From: Leishmania mexicana MHOM/GT/2001/U1103
Taxonomy: Eukaryota > Euglenozoa > Kinetoplastea > Trypanosomatida > Trypanosomatidae
Length of the DNA: 64,000 nucleotides
NCBI RefSeq assembly: GCF_000234665.1
Contig: NC_018338.1
Location: forward strand, 1,280,084 to 1,344,083
Direction of reading: 5' to 3'
Positions 51,701 to 61,648 of the stretch are shown here, in pieces. Both the position numbers and the translations under genes were made by a program. Below the pieces are notes generated by a model that was given only the letters and a program-made list of their open reading frames with translations, did not search any database and was not told the DNA's origin. Each line of letters opens with the position of its first letter. Positions within the stretch are counted from its first letter, which is position 1.

Positions 51701-52685
51701 TCAGCTCCTCTAAATAGGCCCTGTGCCGGGTCGCGTACGTCCGCTTCATCTCCCGGATCGCCTGCTCTGTTGCAATGCTCTTTTCCAGCTCCGCAAGCGC
51801 GTCGCGGCGCTGCTGCAGCTCTTCCTTGTGCTTCTCAAGTTCCGTTTCGACGGCGAAGAGCTCGGCGAGGGCTAGCTCGTGCCTGACGCTCGTCAGCTGC
51901 TGATGCAGCTCCTCGTAGCGCTCCGCCTCCTTCTTGGCCAGTCGCATTTGATGCACCGCCACGGCAGCCCCGCGCTTCTCTAGAGACGCACTCGTCAGCG
52001 CCTCGTTGGCCCTCTCCAGCGCGGCCTTCTTGGCAGCGTACTCCCCATGAAGCTCATCACTGCCGCTGACCTGCTCGAGTAGCTCCGTCAGCTGCTTCGC
52101 CTTCTTCTGCGCGACTGCCTCCACCTGATGCTGAAACACGAGAAACGTGTCAACACGAGCGCCAATGCGGTGCTCGGTAAGCGCGGCCACGTACTCTTTC
52201 TCTGCCACTGGCTTGCCGTTGAGCAGGCATGAGACCGTACCCTGCACATCCACCTGGCGAGTAAAAGAGGTCTCGACGGTGCTGCTGTGATGAACGTGCT
52301 CCCCGTCGTCGGCGATGACTGCGCCACGACGAGCGGCGGACGCAACGGCATCGCTTTTGCCCGACTCACCGCCAGCCGGTGCTGCAGCGGCGGCAACTGC
52401 CCTCTGCGAGGCTGGATGGCGCATCACCAGAGTCACGCCGCACCCTTTGCCAGCCGTCTTCGCCTTACGATGAATGAAGTCGACCGCGGACTTGCCGCGC
52501 ATCGATGAGGCACTCGCCTGTGTGACGGTGTTGCTCAACACGAAGCTCAGCGCGTCCATCAAGTTCGACTTCCCGGCGCCATTGGGCCCAACAATGCACG
52601 TGAAATCCTTGAAGGGCCCGATGACGGCTTTGCCGTAGTAGCTCTTGAAGTTGTCGAGCTCGACGCGGTGAATCTTTGACAACAT
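48717..52685 (-). CDS. SMC1: SMC1 cohesin ATPase
   Basis: 1,322 residues from an ATG. The N-terminal lobe starts IHRVELDNFKSYYGKAVIGP, followed by Walker A GPNGAGKS at 33-40. SYYGKAVIGP and 'NLMDALSFVLS' are the SMC1-type sequences. Two long coiled coils flank a hinge near 560-680 (GRMVDLCTVPNERYRNAVTV then AMGKNLEGIVVETTAVAI). The C-terminal lobe has YLGGTTYHATPPLKRFMPME, ABC signature LSGGERT (from 1227), Walker B FVLDEVDAALD (from 1252), and ends KVLTMDLRGYPY like other SMC1s. A low-complexity insert sits in the N-terminal lobe (about 95-150, AAAAAPAGGESGKSDAVASA) and a Ser-rich stretch near 1030-1085. SMC1 pairs with SMC3 in cohesin for sister-chromatid cohesion and repair. Confidence 0.96.
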   Translation of the reverse strand: MLSKIHRVELDNFKSYYGKAVIGPFKDFTCIVGPNGAGKSNLMDALSFVLSNTVTQASASSMRGKSAVDFIHRKAKTAGKGCGVTLVMRHPASQRAVAAAAAPAGGESGKSDAVASAARRGAVIADDGEHVHHSSTVETSFTRQVDVQGTVSCLLNGKPVAEKEYVAALTEHRIGARVDTFLVFQHQVEAVAQKKAKQLTELLEQVSGSDELHGEYAAKKAALERANEALTSASLEKRGAAVAVHQMRLAKKEAERYEELHQQLTSVRHELALAELFAVETELEKHKEELQQRRDALAELEKSIATEQAIREMKRTYATRHRAYLEELKKARKSADDLRVKHNTVERIKAALAHLTRRAELQRQELEAAQKATTIRSAEAERLEGQLKKQKALLDTFEKRCAADDAKRVTLNAVLNQQQLGEYRQLRKEAECATVMLRQRRETVLRQRDSTQETLKQCDRAAEAHQQQMKDVSQAIETAGKYGAELQRRRSELEETVSTLKTQLTEASKDLETMQKKNKAREAELARLQEQLHELRYMKDTSKQNSRMADALQALRSLFPIRGRMVDLCTVPNERYRNAVTVAMGKNLEGIVVETTAVAIRCVKYLKEQRMPPMTFLPLDTVQGKAVDDRLRTFGGTCKPIVDVVRFEPELEPAVRYTLGQTLLCDTVAEAKSVAYGRSGERFKVVTLEGTVLLKNGSVQGGLASVQSRARKWDEKKYEDLRVARDRLLSEAAAGGEAELARIQISIRDMEARREFAEKRVAVVHTEQSANDSKTQRLTEELAKLESRGADFATRHKGYAAELQVIHKELLELSKSISRVEGQVFADFQKKVGIPNLLHLEGEQAQEAKQRAETRQQLLLVIHKLESSLEMEVKQVGDAKIADFEETCARLHKEKEQCKKDLTDYKALVEKAERQHQEMRKTAAQSRTELDALEQQIRNATRNSETDLARVAQARKLVTGIQLTCDSLRLRRLNLVRRCQMDEISIPMKPAASSGAKRARGEDTDAATRASSGLPTPSSRQRSSATGSRAPILISEPFTLLVEGGASQSGIRRGPNAASSSASSPALDSETTMCIDFSSLTEAQRVAAADRAQFSAYSHRTQAQLEALAAEMESLAPNMKAASRVMASEDRLGASSTLLDEARDMARVANKEFTRVKEQRTARFMEMYEKVAVTVDRVYRELTMGTRAHAVHGSAYLSLENVEEPYLGGTTYHATPPLKRFMPMELLSGGERTMAALALLFAIHEVSPTPFFVLDEVDAALDAGNVEKLSIYLRKNCQSCQFVVVSLKEQLYHMADMLLGVMKDKDRESSKVLTMDLRGYPY

Positions 52686-54837
52686 TTGCGCGTGCGTGCG
52701 TGTGAGAGGAGGGAGGAGTGGATACGTACCTCAGTAGAGTGGTGGTGGTGGGAGGGTATCTCTATGTGAGCTGAGAGCGCAAGATCACCCGCTCTCTCTC
52801 TATCTCGTCAATTCTATGTGATTCTGGTCTATTAGGACACGCATGCACAGATGCTCGCTCACACCTTCTCGCTGTCACCCGCCCCCGAAAACAAAAAAAA
52901 ACGAGTGAGTCGAAATTCGTGCGGCCTCTCGTGAGGAATCGCCTGAGCGTGTGCGTGTGCAGTGCTCCAGCGAGCGAGTCAAGGGAACCGAGGCTCGCTT
53001 TCTTATTCTGTGGGAAGAGGGTCACAATCTCCGCGTCGCGTTCTTCTTCCTTTTTCTTCTTTACCCGATTCGGGTGCCCGATAGGTGCCGTATACGTTAT
53101 GGGTGTGGATGTGCTAACGGCCTGGTGTCGGGGGAAAACGAGAGAGAGATGGTCGAATCATTTGTAGAGAAAGAAGTGCACATCACGAGAAACGAGATGA
53201 GCAGGCCAGTTGGGAAGTCCCGTTCATGCACTCACAGAGAGGAGAGTCGTCAGTGAGCCGTCGCCGCATGCACAAAGGCGCGGTAGAGCAAGCCAGAAGG
53301 CGGGACCGTGTATTCAAACATACGCGTACGCCCTCCTGGTGACCACTTTCTATCAAAGAAAGTGGTTGTTCCTTTTCCTTCCTCAGTGAGTGACTCAGCA
53401 CGCACTTGGAAGAAAAAAAATCTAAAAGAATGCGAGGGTACCCCAAGACCGATTCGAATACGCGCAAAGTGCGCGTAGGAAAAAAACAAGGTGCCTTCCC
53501 ACACCACGCATAGAAGAAAAAAGAAGAGGGCCACGTCATCCTTGACATCAAGGCGGACAGAGAAACGCGAAAACGTGCAACGCGTGAAGCACACACATAT
53601 TTTTCTTTCCGCGCGCACGTTTTGTTTTTTTCGTCCACCGCGTACACAAGATCCATTGTCTGTTGCAAGCCCGAAATTCTTGTTTTTTTTTCGTTTGAGG
53701 GGGAGGGGGGCCTTTGATGTCCATGTGAAAACGAGAGAGAAGGAAAAAAAAAATAGCGCGGTGTAAGGAGATCCCCACCTCCACCAACTCATTCCTCTCC
53801 GCCTGTGTGTAGCTCGGTGTGGGTGTCAGACGTGATTGTTGGCCGTCTTCTCCTCCTCCTCTAGGCACCGCTCGCCGTTCCCGTCGCCATCACCCCACGT
53901 CACCTCATTCGCGGCGCATTGGGGCGGGGGGAGGGAACGAAAGCCTACGAAGCAATAATAACCACCCATATATATATGTGTGTGCAGCTAGGAAATTGCG
54001 CGTTTTTTGAGGTGAAAAGGAGAGGGAGGTGTGTAGTGGGTTGTAAAGAACGCAGCTGAGGCGGTGGTGGTGATTGTCTCGGAAGCTGAGGGAGGGAGAA
54101 AGGGGACCAGTGGACACTTAGGTGGACGCGGGGCATTAGACACGCACACTTCAGTTTTTTTCCACACATTCGTCATGGCTCGATTTTCACCATATTTGTC
54201 CACTTTCTGTATTGTCACTTAACCTTCCGCACATTGTTCCCGTACAAAAGTGCCGCTGTCGTACCACAAACGAAAAAGAAGTTGGCGGCTCGTTTCGCAC
54301 GTGTGACACAAACCCCCTCCGGTCAATTGACTCTTGCCATTTTTTCACCACCATTTCTCTCGCGACCTCTCCACGCGCCTTTCCACGCTTTGCTTTTGAG
54401 ACAACAAAAACCATTTTGACGACTCCGCTGAACACGCAAAGAGGAGGAAGGGTAACGCAGGTGCCAACTAAAGATTGCTAAAAATATATCAAACGGCGCA
54501 CAATGGAGGTTTTGTAGCCACCGTACAAGACAACTGATGAGCGCACACAGTGCCATGCGCACACGCATCAATGCCGAAGGGAATAAGACAAGAGCGGCCA
54601 CTACAGCGTAAAGACGAGGAAGATCGCGCTCTCTTCCCCCCCTCCCATTTCACTTCCGTGGCTAAAGGAAAAAACTAAGAACTTCCTTTCGGCGTGAACA
54701 CACTTATACACACACACACACACACGTATACACACATTGCTGACTGTCAAGCCGTTCTGCCATTGATGACACGGATCGTGCTTTTCGCCTCTTTTCTTTC
54801 CCTCTCGTCTTGCTGTCTCTGACGACGTCAGCCACCT
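52686..54837. other. SMC1 upstream region, no gene
   Basis: SMC1 leader plus UTR-like DNA: T-rich and A-rich runs (52895-52905, 53408-53418, 53680-53690), ATATAT at 53970-53978 and a (CA)n run near 54709-54725. Open frames up to 180 codons are Phe/Ser/Arg-rich low-complexity. I see no gene. Confidence 0.55.
52730..52755 (-). promoter_or_regulatory. candidate trans-splice acceptor for SMC1
   Basis: On the minus strand a C/A/T-rich tract (CCCTCCCACCACCACCACTC then TACTGAG) ends in an AG 45 bases before the ATG at 52685. The tract contains A residues, so it is weaker than the others reported here. Confidence 0.3.
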
Positions 54838-56875
54838 CACCGTCGTACCAGCGTTCGGTACCCAGTCTGTGAGGAGGCCAAGAGCCTGCAGCCTACCCCT
54901 CAGGGACGGCTGCGGAGTCTCGGTCTCGGCGGGGAGGTCTGTGCTGGCTCTGTGCCGAGGGCACCTGCAGCCATGATCAAGCTTGTGCCAAACCCACTAC
55001 GCATCTTGCCGACCATTCAGCAGACGGTGCGCCCATCCCTCCTCCAGCGTCTCTGCTTGTGCTGCGTTGCGGTGATGTTGAGCGTAATCTTGGACCGAGC
55101 CTGCGCTGTATGCACAGCGGAGTTGCGATGGGTTGAACGACGCCAGACAGTGTTGGCAGGCCCGCCTCCTCGTCGAATCTACGATACACGTCTGCACAGC
55201 GCAAGAGACGCATTCCACCATCACAGGTCCGTAGGGCATGCGGTCTCGCGAGCTTTCAGCGGTCTCGTGTAGAAAGAGAAGCCCGGCTGTGGTGTCTCCG
55301 CGCGCATACAGGAGAGCATATGTAGAGGTGTAGGCGCTTCCCCCTGTTCTCCAGGACGAGATTGCAGCAGCGACGGTCTGGCTTTGCTGCAACGACCCTA
55401 CCCGATGGATGCACTTCACGGCCGGCTGCACACCTGAGAGTGACGCTGGTGCCACGGGCTCGCTCTCCCTCCGCATGGCGCCCGGCACGGGCGCCACAGC
55501 GGTGGGGGATGCCATGCTGCGACGTATCTGCGCACAAGTGCTGGCGCTGCTGGCCCGCCGCGCGCGCCTCTCATTTCTGTCCGCCTGTGGCCATTGCGGA
55601 TGGGAGCGCCACGGCGAAGCTGACAAGCCTGCCGAATCGGCAGTGGCAGAGGAGCCGGCGCCGACTGCGTGGATCGCGCGCCTGGTCGCCGGCCTCAGAC
55701 GCCAGGCCGGCATCGCCCGAAACGGCGATACACGATGCGGCACGCTGGGACACGAGGCGCTCCGCGGCATGCGTCCCACACCAGATGGACAGGGATGCCG
55801 AGCCCACGAGACGGCAGGCGGCCATCCTCGCCCAGGCCCGCGCGGGCACCCGTCCGTGCACTGGGGATCGCTGCCGCGGCGGGCGCGTGGCGGTGGTAAG
55901 ACGGGGCGCGGGTGCCGTACGGCCCGCTGGTGTTGCGGTGCCCCCCGCCCCCGCCCGTGCTGGGCATGAGGGTGCCCGACCCGGCGTGGTGCCCGGTATG
56001 CTGCGCGAGATTCTCGGATCGCCCGCCGCCCCCGCACGCCCCCGTGGCAGCGACGGGGATGGGGAAGACGAGGAGAGCGAGCCCCTTCCCCTCCCCAGAC
56101 AGCAACGCCGTCCTGACGCAGGCGCCGTGGCCCGAAAATGCGAGCGCTGTGCGCGCGCTGCCAACCGCTGCTGGCATGGTGTGTGCCACATCGAAAGACA
56201 GAGCGCAGAGGTGTGAGAGAGCAAGAGAGTGATGGGCGGAAAGGGCGCGAGGGAATCGCGTAGCAGTGCGCCCCGCAGCGCATGTGTGCAGAGCATGCGG
56301 CATCTCCTGCATCTGTCCAGGGCTGCACTGATGAGGCACAGGTGCCGGAAGCATCACGAGAGCAGCCCGAGCTGCACCATCGGGTCCTCCACACTCCCCA
56401 TGCGGAGGGCTCCATATTATGGGATGCCGCGGCTTGAGGCGACGGAGGGCGAAGCACGGCACACAGGCAGGGGGTGTGCAGGGCCGCCGAGGACCCCCTG
56501 ACCTGAGGCTGGCCAACGTCCTCCTCGAGCTCATCCGGCATGTCGCCTTGACCACCCACCTATTACCCGCATCACAGAGACACCCCCGCATCCGCCATCC
56601 AGCAGGGGCCCGGACGCGCCCCGCGTTGGATCGGACCGTGCAGCTCACCCATGTCCGCGGGACGCCTGCCACGCAGCGCGTGCCCGAAGGATGGATGAGG
56701 AGGGACAGAAAGTGCCCGCACGCCGCATGGCCCGGTGCGGAGGCAGGCGGCTCTTTCTAGACGCCCAGGATGCAGCCGTACCCCCTCCCCCCTACAGAGG
56801 CGGGTGAGCTGTGGTTGTGTGCGCCTATTTTCTGACTTGTTCGCAGTGGAGTAGAACGGTAAAAGCAAAACGAAA
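54838..56875 (+). mobile_element. internally deleted DIRE (ingi/L1Tc-clade relic), copy 2, with 5' 2A remnant
   Basis: The left part is unique to this copy. In one plus frame it reads PASLLVLRCGDVERNLGP (55044-55097), the 2A-like translational-skipping motif typical of the N-terminus of ingi and L1Tc, here with NPGP changed to NLGP. After about 300 bp with stop codons and no endonuclease or reverse-transcriptase motif comes DPTRWMHFTAGCTPESDAGA (55396-55455), an RNase H start with its first catalytic Asp replaced (FTDGS to FTAGC). From 55450 to 56875 the DNA is practically the same as DIRE 1, including the zinc-finger relics and the A-rich tail (AAACGAAAAAAAG). The 5' limit is uncertain. Antisense to host transcription. 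Confidence 0.82.
55050..55097 (+). pseudogene. relic 2A peptide of a retroposon
   Basis: Codons give SLLVLRCGDVERNLGP, where active 2A peptides end in D-x-E-x-NPGP. Only the P before GP differs (NLGP), which should abolish ribosome skipping; flanking frames are broken. It pins the element to the ingi/L1Tc/DIRE lineage. Confidence 0.75.
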
Positions 56876-59800
56876 AAAAGTATATATGTATAGACAGTGG
56901 TGCTGCCGTTGTCGTGAAGGCGGAGAGGGGGGGGGAAAGGGCCACCCAAGAAAGCAGGACCTCCTCCCTTTTCGTAGCGAAACAGGCGCACTGCTGAACA
57001 GAAGACAATAAAAAAAAGTGATGATGCTTCCGGCCAAGGAGCCGGATGCGGAAGTAACGACCAGTGAGTGTGGAGATGGATGCACGACACTCGCATGTGA
57101 TCGCATGAAAAGACGAAAAGGACGAAGATTGCGAGGGTGTGTGTGATAGAAATACATATATGTACATATAAATATTTATGTGCAGTGTTGCTGCAGTCTG
57201 CGCTCCAGGTAAGGAGGAGGGACCAAATAGAATGGAACATGAACACATCAAAAAGTTGCATGCAGCTTGCTGTTAGCCAATCATGTCCCCTCAGGTTGTC
57301 CATCAGCGCGCCATCAAGACAGCAGCAAAATGTATGATTAGCAGGATGTGGGAAACAACGCAGAGGACAGAACGCGAACACGCACACAGACACATTGTCA
57401 TAACAGAGATACGGAGAACCAAAATGGAAGAGGCGGAATCAGTCGACTTTGTGGAGCGCGTCACACCGTGTCGCGTGCATGTGAATTGTTGGTGATACAG
57501 GCGCGGACACACTCTGTTTCCACAACTTTGGCGACAAGAGACGCGTTAAACATATGACAGTAGCATTAAGCGCAGTGTAGCGTACACGCACACAAAACAA
57601 CGTAGAAAAGAAAGGAAAGAGACAGGGTCGCTGCTGTGCGAACGTGTGCTACGATGTAGTCGCTGGCGTGCGTGTGTGTGTGGGGGGGGGCGAGCTTGTA
57701 CTTTAAAGAGGATCGATACAGGAAAATGCAGCATACCGCGGACCGCAACAATTATCTGCCGTCCTGGGGTCCTTTTCAGCTACTCCGACAGGATTCAATA
57801 ATGAAGGAGCAGGGTGAGGGGGAGCAGGGACACGGAAAAAAAGTAGCAGTGATATGTACACGGGCAGATGCACACGAACAGACGTGGAGTAATGAATGAT
57901 AACAAAAAAAAAAGAGATGCGAGGACAAATACGTAACATCTCCAGTGGACATAAAACATACAGAAAGTCGCACGCTCACGTGCGCCAACGCACGCAGAGG
58001 AGGGAGAAGATGGAGAGAGTGGGGAGGAAGGGGAGGGAAAGGAAAAAGTGTGTGGGAGGGCAGTAAGAGAGAAAAAATAAAAAGAAAACGTCCCCACGTT
58101 AAAGTGAGCCATTCTGAAGTTTGAAATGACCAGGAGAAAACCAGCGAAGCCACAAAAGAGGGGGGAAAAAGGAAAGAGCGTGAAGTTATGTCATGTCTTG
58201 GACAGGCACGCAGTCACCGAGAGGTGTGTCATGTGTGCCACAGACAAGCGTGCCACCCGTGCAACTTTCTTTTTGAACAGAAAAAAAATAACGAGAGAGA
58301 AGAGAGGTGCACTCTTCCTCCTCCTCCTCCTCCCCCCCCCACAGTTCCCTTTATCGTGTTTTTTCTCGTGTTGGGAGTGGAGGGCAGGGGGGGGGGGACA
58401 CATTGCCGTGATGCGTGCGTTTCGGAGAGCATCAGCATTGCCTAGGCAGCCCATGGCCAACGACGCCGAACGATAGAACGAGAGGCATGTGGGAGAGCGA
58501 AAGGGGGAAGGACAATCATGAAGGTGAAAAAAGGGGGAGCACCAAAAAACGCGCAAAGGTACCACAAGAGGAAATACACTGCAACAGGAGGGTATAGAGG
58601 CGGGAAAGGCACACGCACAAAGTATCTACAACCAGAAATAAAAGAAAAAAGGGTGCGGCACTTCACACAGAGAGAGAAACGTGCAGACGTTCTATCATGA
58701 TTCAAGTCGGAGCACATGTGCATGCCCACACGCACGAGGCTCGTAGCGATAACAACAAACATCTGAATGCGCACAACAAACTCGTCGACCGGGGGGAGAG
58801 GAAAGAAAAGAGAAACGTAAGCGTCAAGAATTACGCAGGGAGTGCTAGGGAGGGGGGAGAAATAGGCTCATCAGAGGGCTTTGAGAGGCGCTGTTACTTG
58901 TCGACTGCGTGTGCCGCTGCTTCAGTCTCGAAAGCGCAACCATCACGGGTGATTTTCGAAATGCCTCCCTCTGGTACTGTTCCTTTTTTCTCCTTTGGCA
59001 TCACGAAGCTCTCAACACCTCCTGAGCGCTACGGTGATGACGGCCACTCTCCTCACCCGCACGACCCTTTGGCTCGCACAAGTCCCGAAAAGACAGAGCT
59101 CGGCTGCGCCGTGGCAAACAAACAAAAAAAGAAAAGACGCGCTGAAGGAGCAACAGAGTGGAGACACTCGCATTGTGTATTCCACGCGAGAAAGAATGGA
59201 GAACACAAAAGGAAAGAGGAGAGGAAAAGCCTTCTGGGATAAATTCGCACAGCGCCGATACGTCGGAGCGTTCCGAAAAAGAGACCTCTGGGGAAGACCG
59301 TGACAGGAATCCGAGACAGTGATGAAAAGAAAAAAATCGCACCGCCCCCACACACACCCCCTTGAACAACAAGAAGAAAAAAAAAGAAGCCCGGTAAACA
59401 AGAAAAGAAAGGCGTTGAAGTTCAGGGAGTCTAGCCTCATCTCCGTAAAAAAAAGGGGAAAAAGTATCCAGGAGGAGGTGGTGGCTCTTCGTTTCAGCGT
59501 CTCGAAGATTCTGACGTGGTCATACAGACGTCCAGGTCATCGCGTTCCCGACAAATTCCTATCCGTACAGCTGTCTCTCCCCCGTCGCTTGCCCATGAGT
59601 CGCGTGCGCTTGTGCAGGCTGGCGACTGCCCAGTCCTTCTCGCTTTTCGTTGTCCGCGTTTTCGTCACAGTAAGATAGCGCGCTGTCATCACAGGAAAGG
59701 GGTGAAGGTAATAACAATAAAATAGTGCTGCGGGGTAGGTTGCCGAATGCTTTTCCAGCTTCGCTTTTTTTCAATCTCCGTGAGGAAGCACGCTTAGGTG

Positions 59801-60004
59801 AAGCACAACGATGTCATCGCACCTCCCCATGTCCGATTTCCTCGATACTCCCTTTGGCTTTATGCCCCCCCCTGCACTCCTTTTCCGTCAGGTTTCTTAT
59901 ATACATATGTATATTGCTCGCGTCTCGTAGGTCACTCTTTTGCGTTGCCTCTCTCCAGGGAATGATCTGATACCACTGCTGGCTGAGCCGTGTATAAGCC
60001 ATGA
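56876..60004. other. 3.1 kb gene-free region, phosphatase 3' side
   Basis: Starts just after the DIRE 2 tail. It contains ATATAT runs (56880-56890, 57155-57180, 59898-59915), G-runs (57683-57690, 58390-58398), C/T-rich 58318-58340 and purine-rich DNA 59320-59395. Open frames up to 181 codons (58697-59242, plus) look low-complexity. I see no gene; most is probably 3' UTR of the HAD phosphatase gene. Confidence 0.55.
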
Positions 60005-61648
60005 TCAGTGTGCTGCACGGTTGAAGCGCACAGTGCGCTGCATAAAAGACGGCACGTTCTCGCACTGCGACAAGCGATGCAGAAGGCCGCCACCAGAGCA
60101 TAGGCGGAGGAGCACGGTATCCTCTCGATCCACCCAGTCGTATGTGTAAGTGGCGCACTCCAAATTGCCGAGCAGATGGGAAGTGTCTGCATCCTCCGCG
60201 GCTGTCATCGCCGACGCAGGAGTCGTCCCTTTTCGCTGACCCAGCTGCATCGCCTTCATCCGCTGCTGCTCTGGCACCCGCTCAGCGCAGCACCGGCGCG
60301 CAAAGTCCTTTACGTGAACAGAGTTGTACGGCTGAAAAACGCCACAGATACTGTTGTTGTCCACGAGGATGGTGCGGCGCAGGTCGCGACCGAGGAGGTG
60401 CAGGTCCTTCGCGTACCCGACGTTTGTTGGTGTACAGTGGTCGCGGTGCAGCAGCTCAATGACGCGCGCCTCGTCGCCAACACCCTGCGACGCTGGAGCG
60501 CTGCCGCTGACACTGCTGCCATCGAGGCGAATGTTGATGCCAGGGAAGTCTTTCTGCAGCTGCCTTAGCACCGCCTGGGCGTAGAGGGCCTTGCTGGCGG
60601 TGAAGATGACAACCTCAAAGTGGTGCAGACAGAACCGCAGAAAGTATTCCAGGTGCGGGCGGTATTTCACGAAAAGCTTGTAGCGTGCCGAGGTCACTGA
60701 CTTTCCTGTGCCTTGCGCGTCGTCGGACAGGCACAACGCGTCAATCTCAGCGTCTGCATCTGGCATCGGCACCACCGACGTGTGCAGCAGCGTCTCATCC
60801 ATGTCGAGTACCACCGTCGACCTGACCTGGTCCTTTGCCTGCGGGGAGAGGTAGGGTACAAACCTCCAGTTGAGGAACGGTGACAAGTTGATCTGTGCAT
60901 CCCTCACGACGCCTTTCTCGGATCGAGAATCAAGCAACGGGCAGCACTGCACACCTTCCGGGTCGATGCAGACGGGAAGCTCTTCCTCTGTCGCGTAGAG
61001 AGAGAGGGCCCTCGGCGATGGGACAGTGGGGAAGTTGCTGTCGCTGCTCTGCCCGAGATCGCACGGCAGCGCATCCGAGAGACCGCGTGGGGTGTTCGTA
61101 GGCTTCACACCTGGGGAGACGCTCACACTGTCTGCGACCCCTTCGACCTTCATCGGTGACGACGACGGCAGCGTCGCCATGGCCGCAGCGACCGCCTCCT
61201 TCGCTGGTGCGCGGCCGAAGCGGCCAGGTCTGGCCAAGACGGCCTCAGCTGTGCCCAGCAGCGCCAGCGAAGAACTGCGGCGGGCCCCCAAGGAGGAGCA
61301 CCGCGGCCTGCAGCCGCGCTTGCCAGAGAGCGCCTCGTAGGCAGTGCTATTCAGCGACGAGTGGTTGATGTTGCTAATGGCTTTGGTGCTGAGAGCCTCC
61401 TCGCGGTGATGCAATAGGGTGGCATCATGCTTTGAGCAGCGGCGATGACGCGCAGTAGCGCGCGCGTCATCCAGCAGGGGCGTGGAGGCCTCGTGCAGCG
61501 GACGCAGGTGTGCCGAGGTGTATGCGTTCACAGTGATTCCCAGCATCTTAGACCTTGTAAACTGTGGCCGCACTGGCACCGTGTAGACGGCAGCGCTGGT
61601 GCACGACTGGCGCTGGCCGGTGACGGCGATGGACGTGCATGTGGGCAT
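60005..61648 (-). CDS. HAD-family CTD-like phosphatase (SCP/FCP1, NIF domain)
   Basis: 547 residues from the ATG at 61648; the open frame upstream has no ATG and reads like C/T-rich leader. The N-terminal about 270 residues are disordered and Ser/Arg-rich. The catalytic domain begins at about 277: STVVLDMDETLLHTSVV carries the D-x-D-x-T active site (D282, D284). YKLFVKYRPHLEYFLRFC, FEVVIFTASKALYAQAVL (HAD motif II S/T), NVGYAKDLHLLGRDLRRTIL (motif III Lys) and LVDNNSICGVFQPYNSVHVK (motif IV Asp) follow in family order. These are Ser/Thr phosphatases; SCP members act on the RNA polymerase II tail or other proteins. Trypanosomatid Pol II lacks heptad repeats, so the substrate is open. An extra loop (about 395-415, GSSVSGSAPASQGVGDEARV) and a C-terminal extension are lineage-specific. 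Confidence 0.9.
   Translation of the reverse strand: MPTCTSIAVTGQRQSCTSAAVYTVPVRPQFTRSKMLGITVNAYTSAHLRPLHEASTPLLDDARATARHRRCSKHDATLLHHREEALSTKAISNINHSSLNSTAYEALSGKRGCRPRCSSLGARRSSSLALLGTAEAVLARPGRFGRAPAKEAVAAAMATLPSSSPMKVEGVADSVSVSPGVKPTNTPRGLSDALPCDLGQSSDSNFPTVPSPRALSLYATEEELPVCIDPEGVQCCPLLDSRSEKGVVRDAQINLSPFLNWRFVPYLSPQAKDQVRSTVVLDMDETLLHTSVVPMPDADAEIDALCLSDDAQGTGKSVTSARYKLFVKYRPHLEYFLRFCLHHFEVVIFTASKALYAQAVLRQLQKDFPGINIRLDGSSVSGSAPASQGVGDEARVIELLHRDHCTPTNVGYAKDLHLLGRDLRRTILVDNNSICGVFQPYNSVHVKDFARRCCAERVPEQQRMKAMQLGQRKGTTPASAMTAAEDADTSHLLGNLECATYTYDWVDREDTVLLRLCSGGGLLHRLSQCENVPSFMQRTVRFNRAAH

Noticed and set aside
53250..53792. 180-codon minus-strand frame upstream of SMC1
   Set aside because: Phe/Ser/Arg-rich with runs of Phe from A-rich plus-strand DNA; no family, no acceptor, consistent with UTR.
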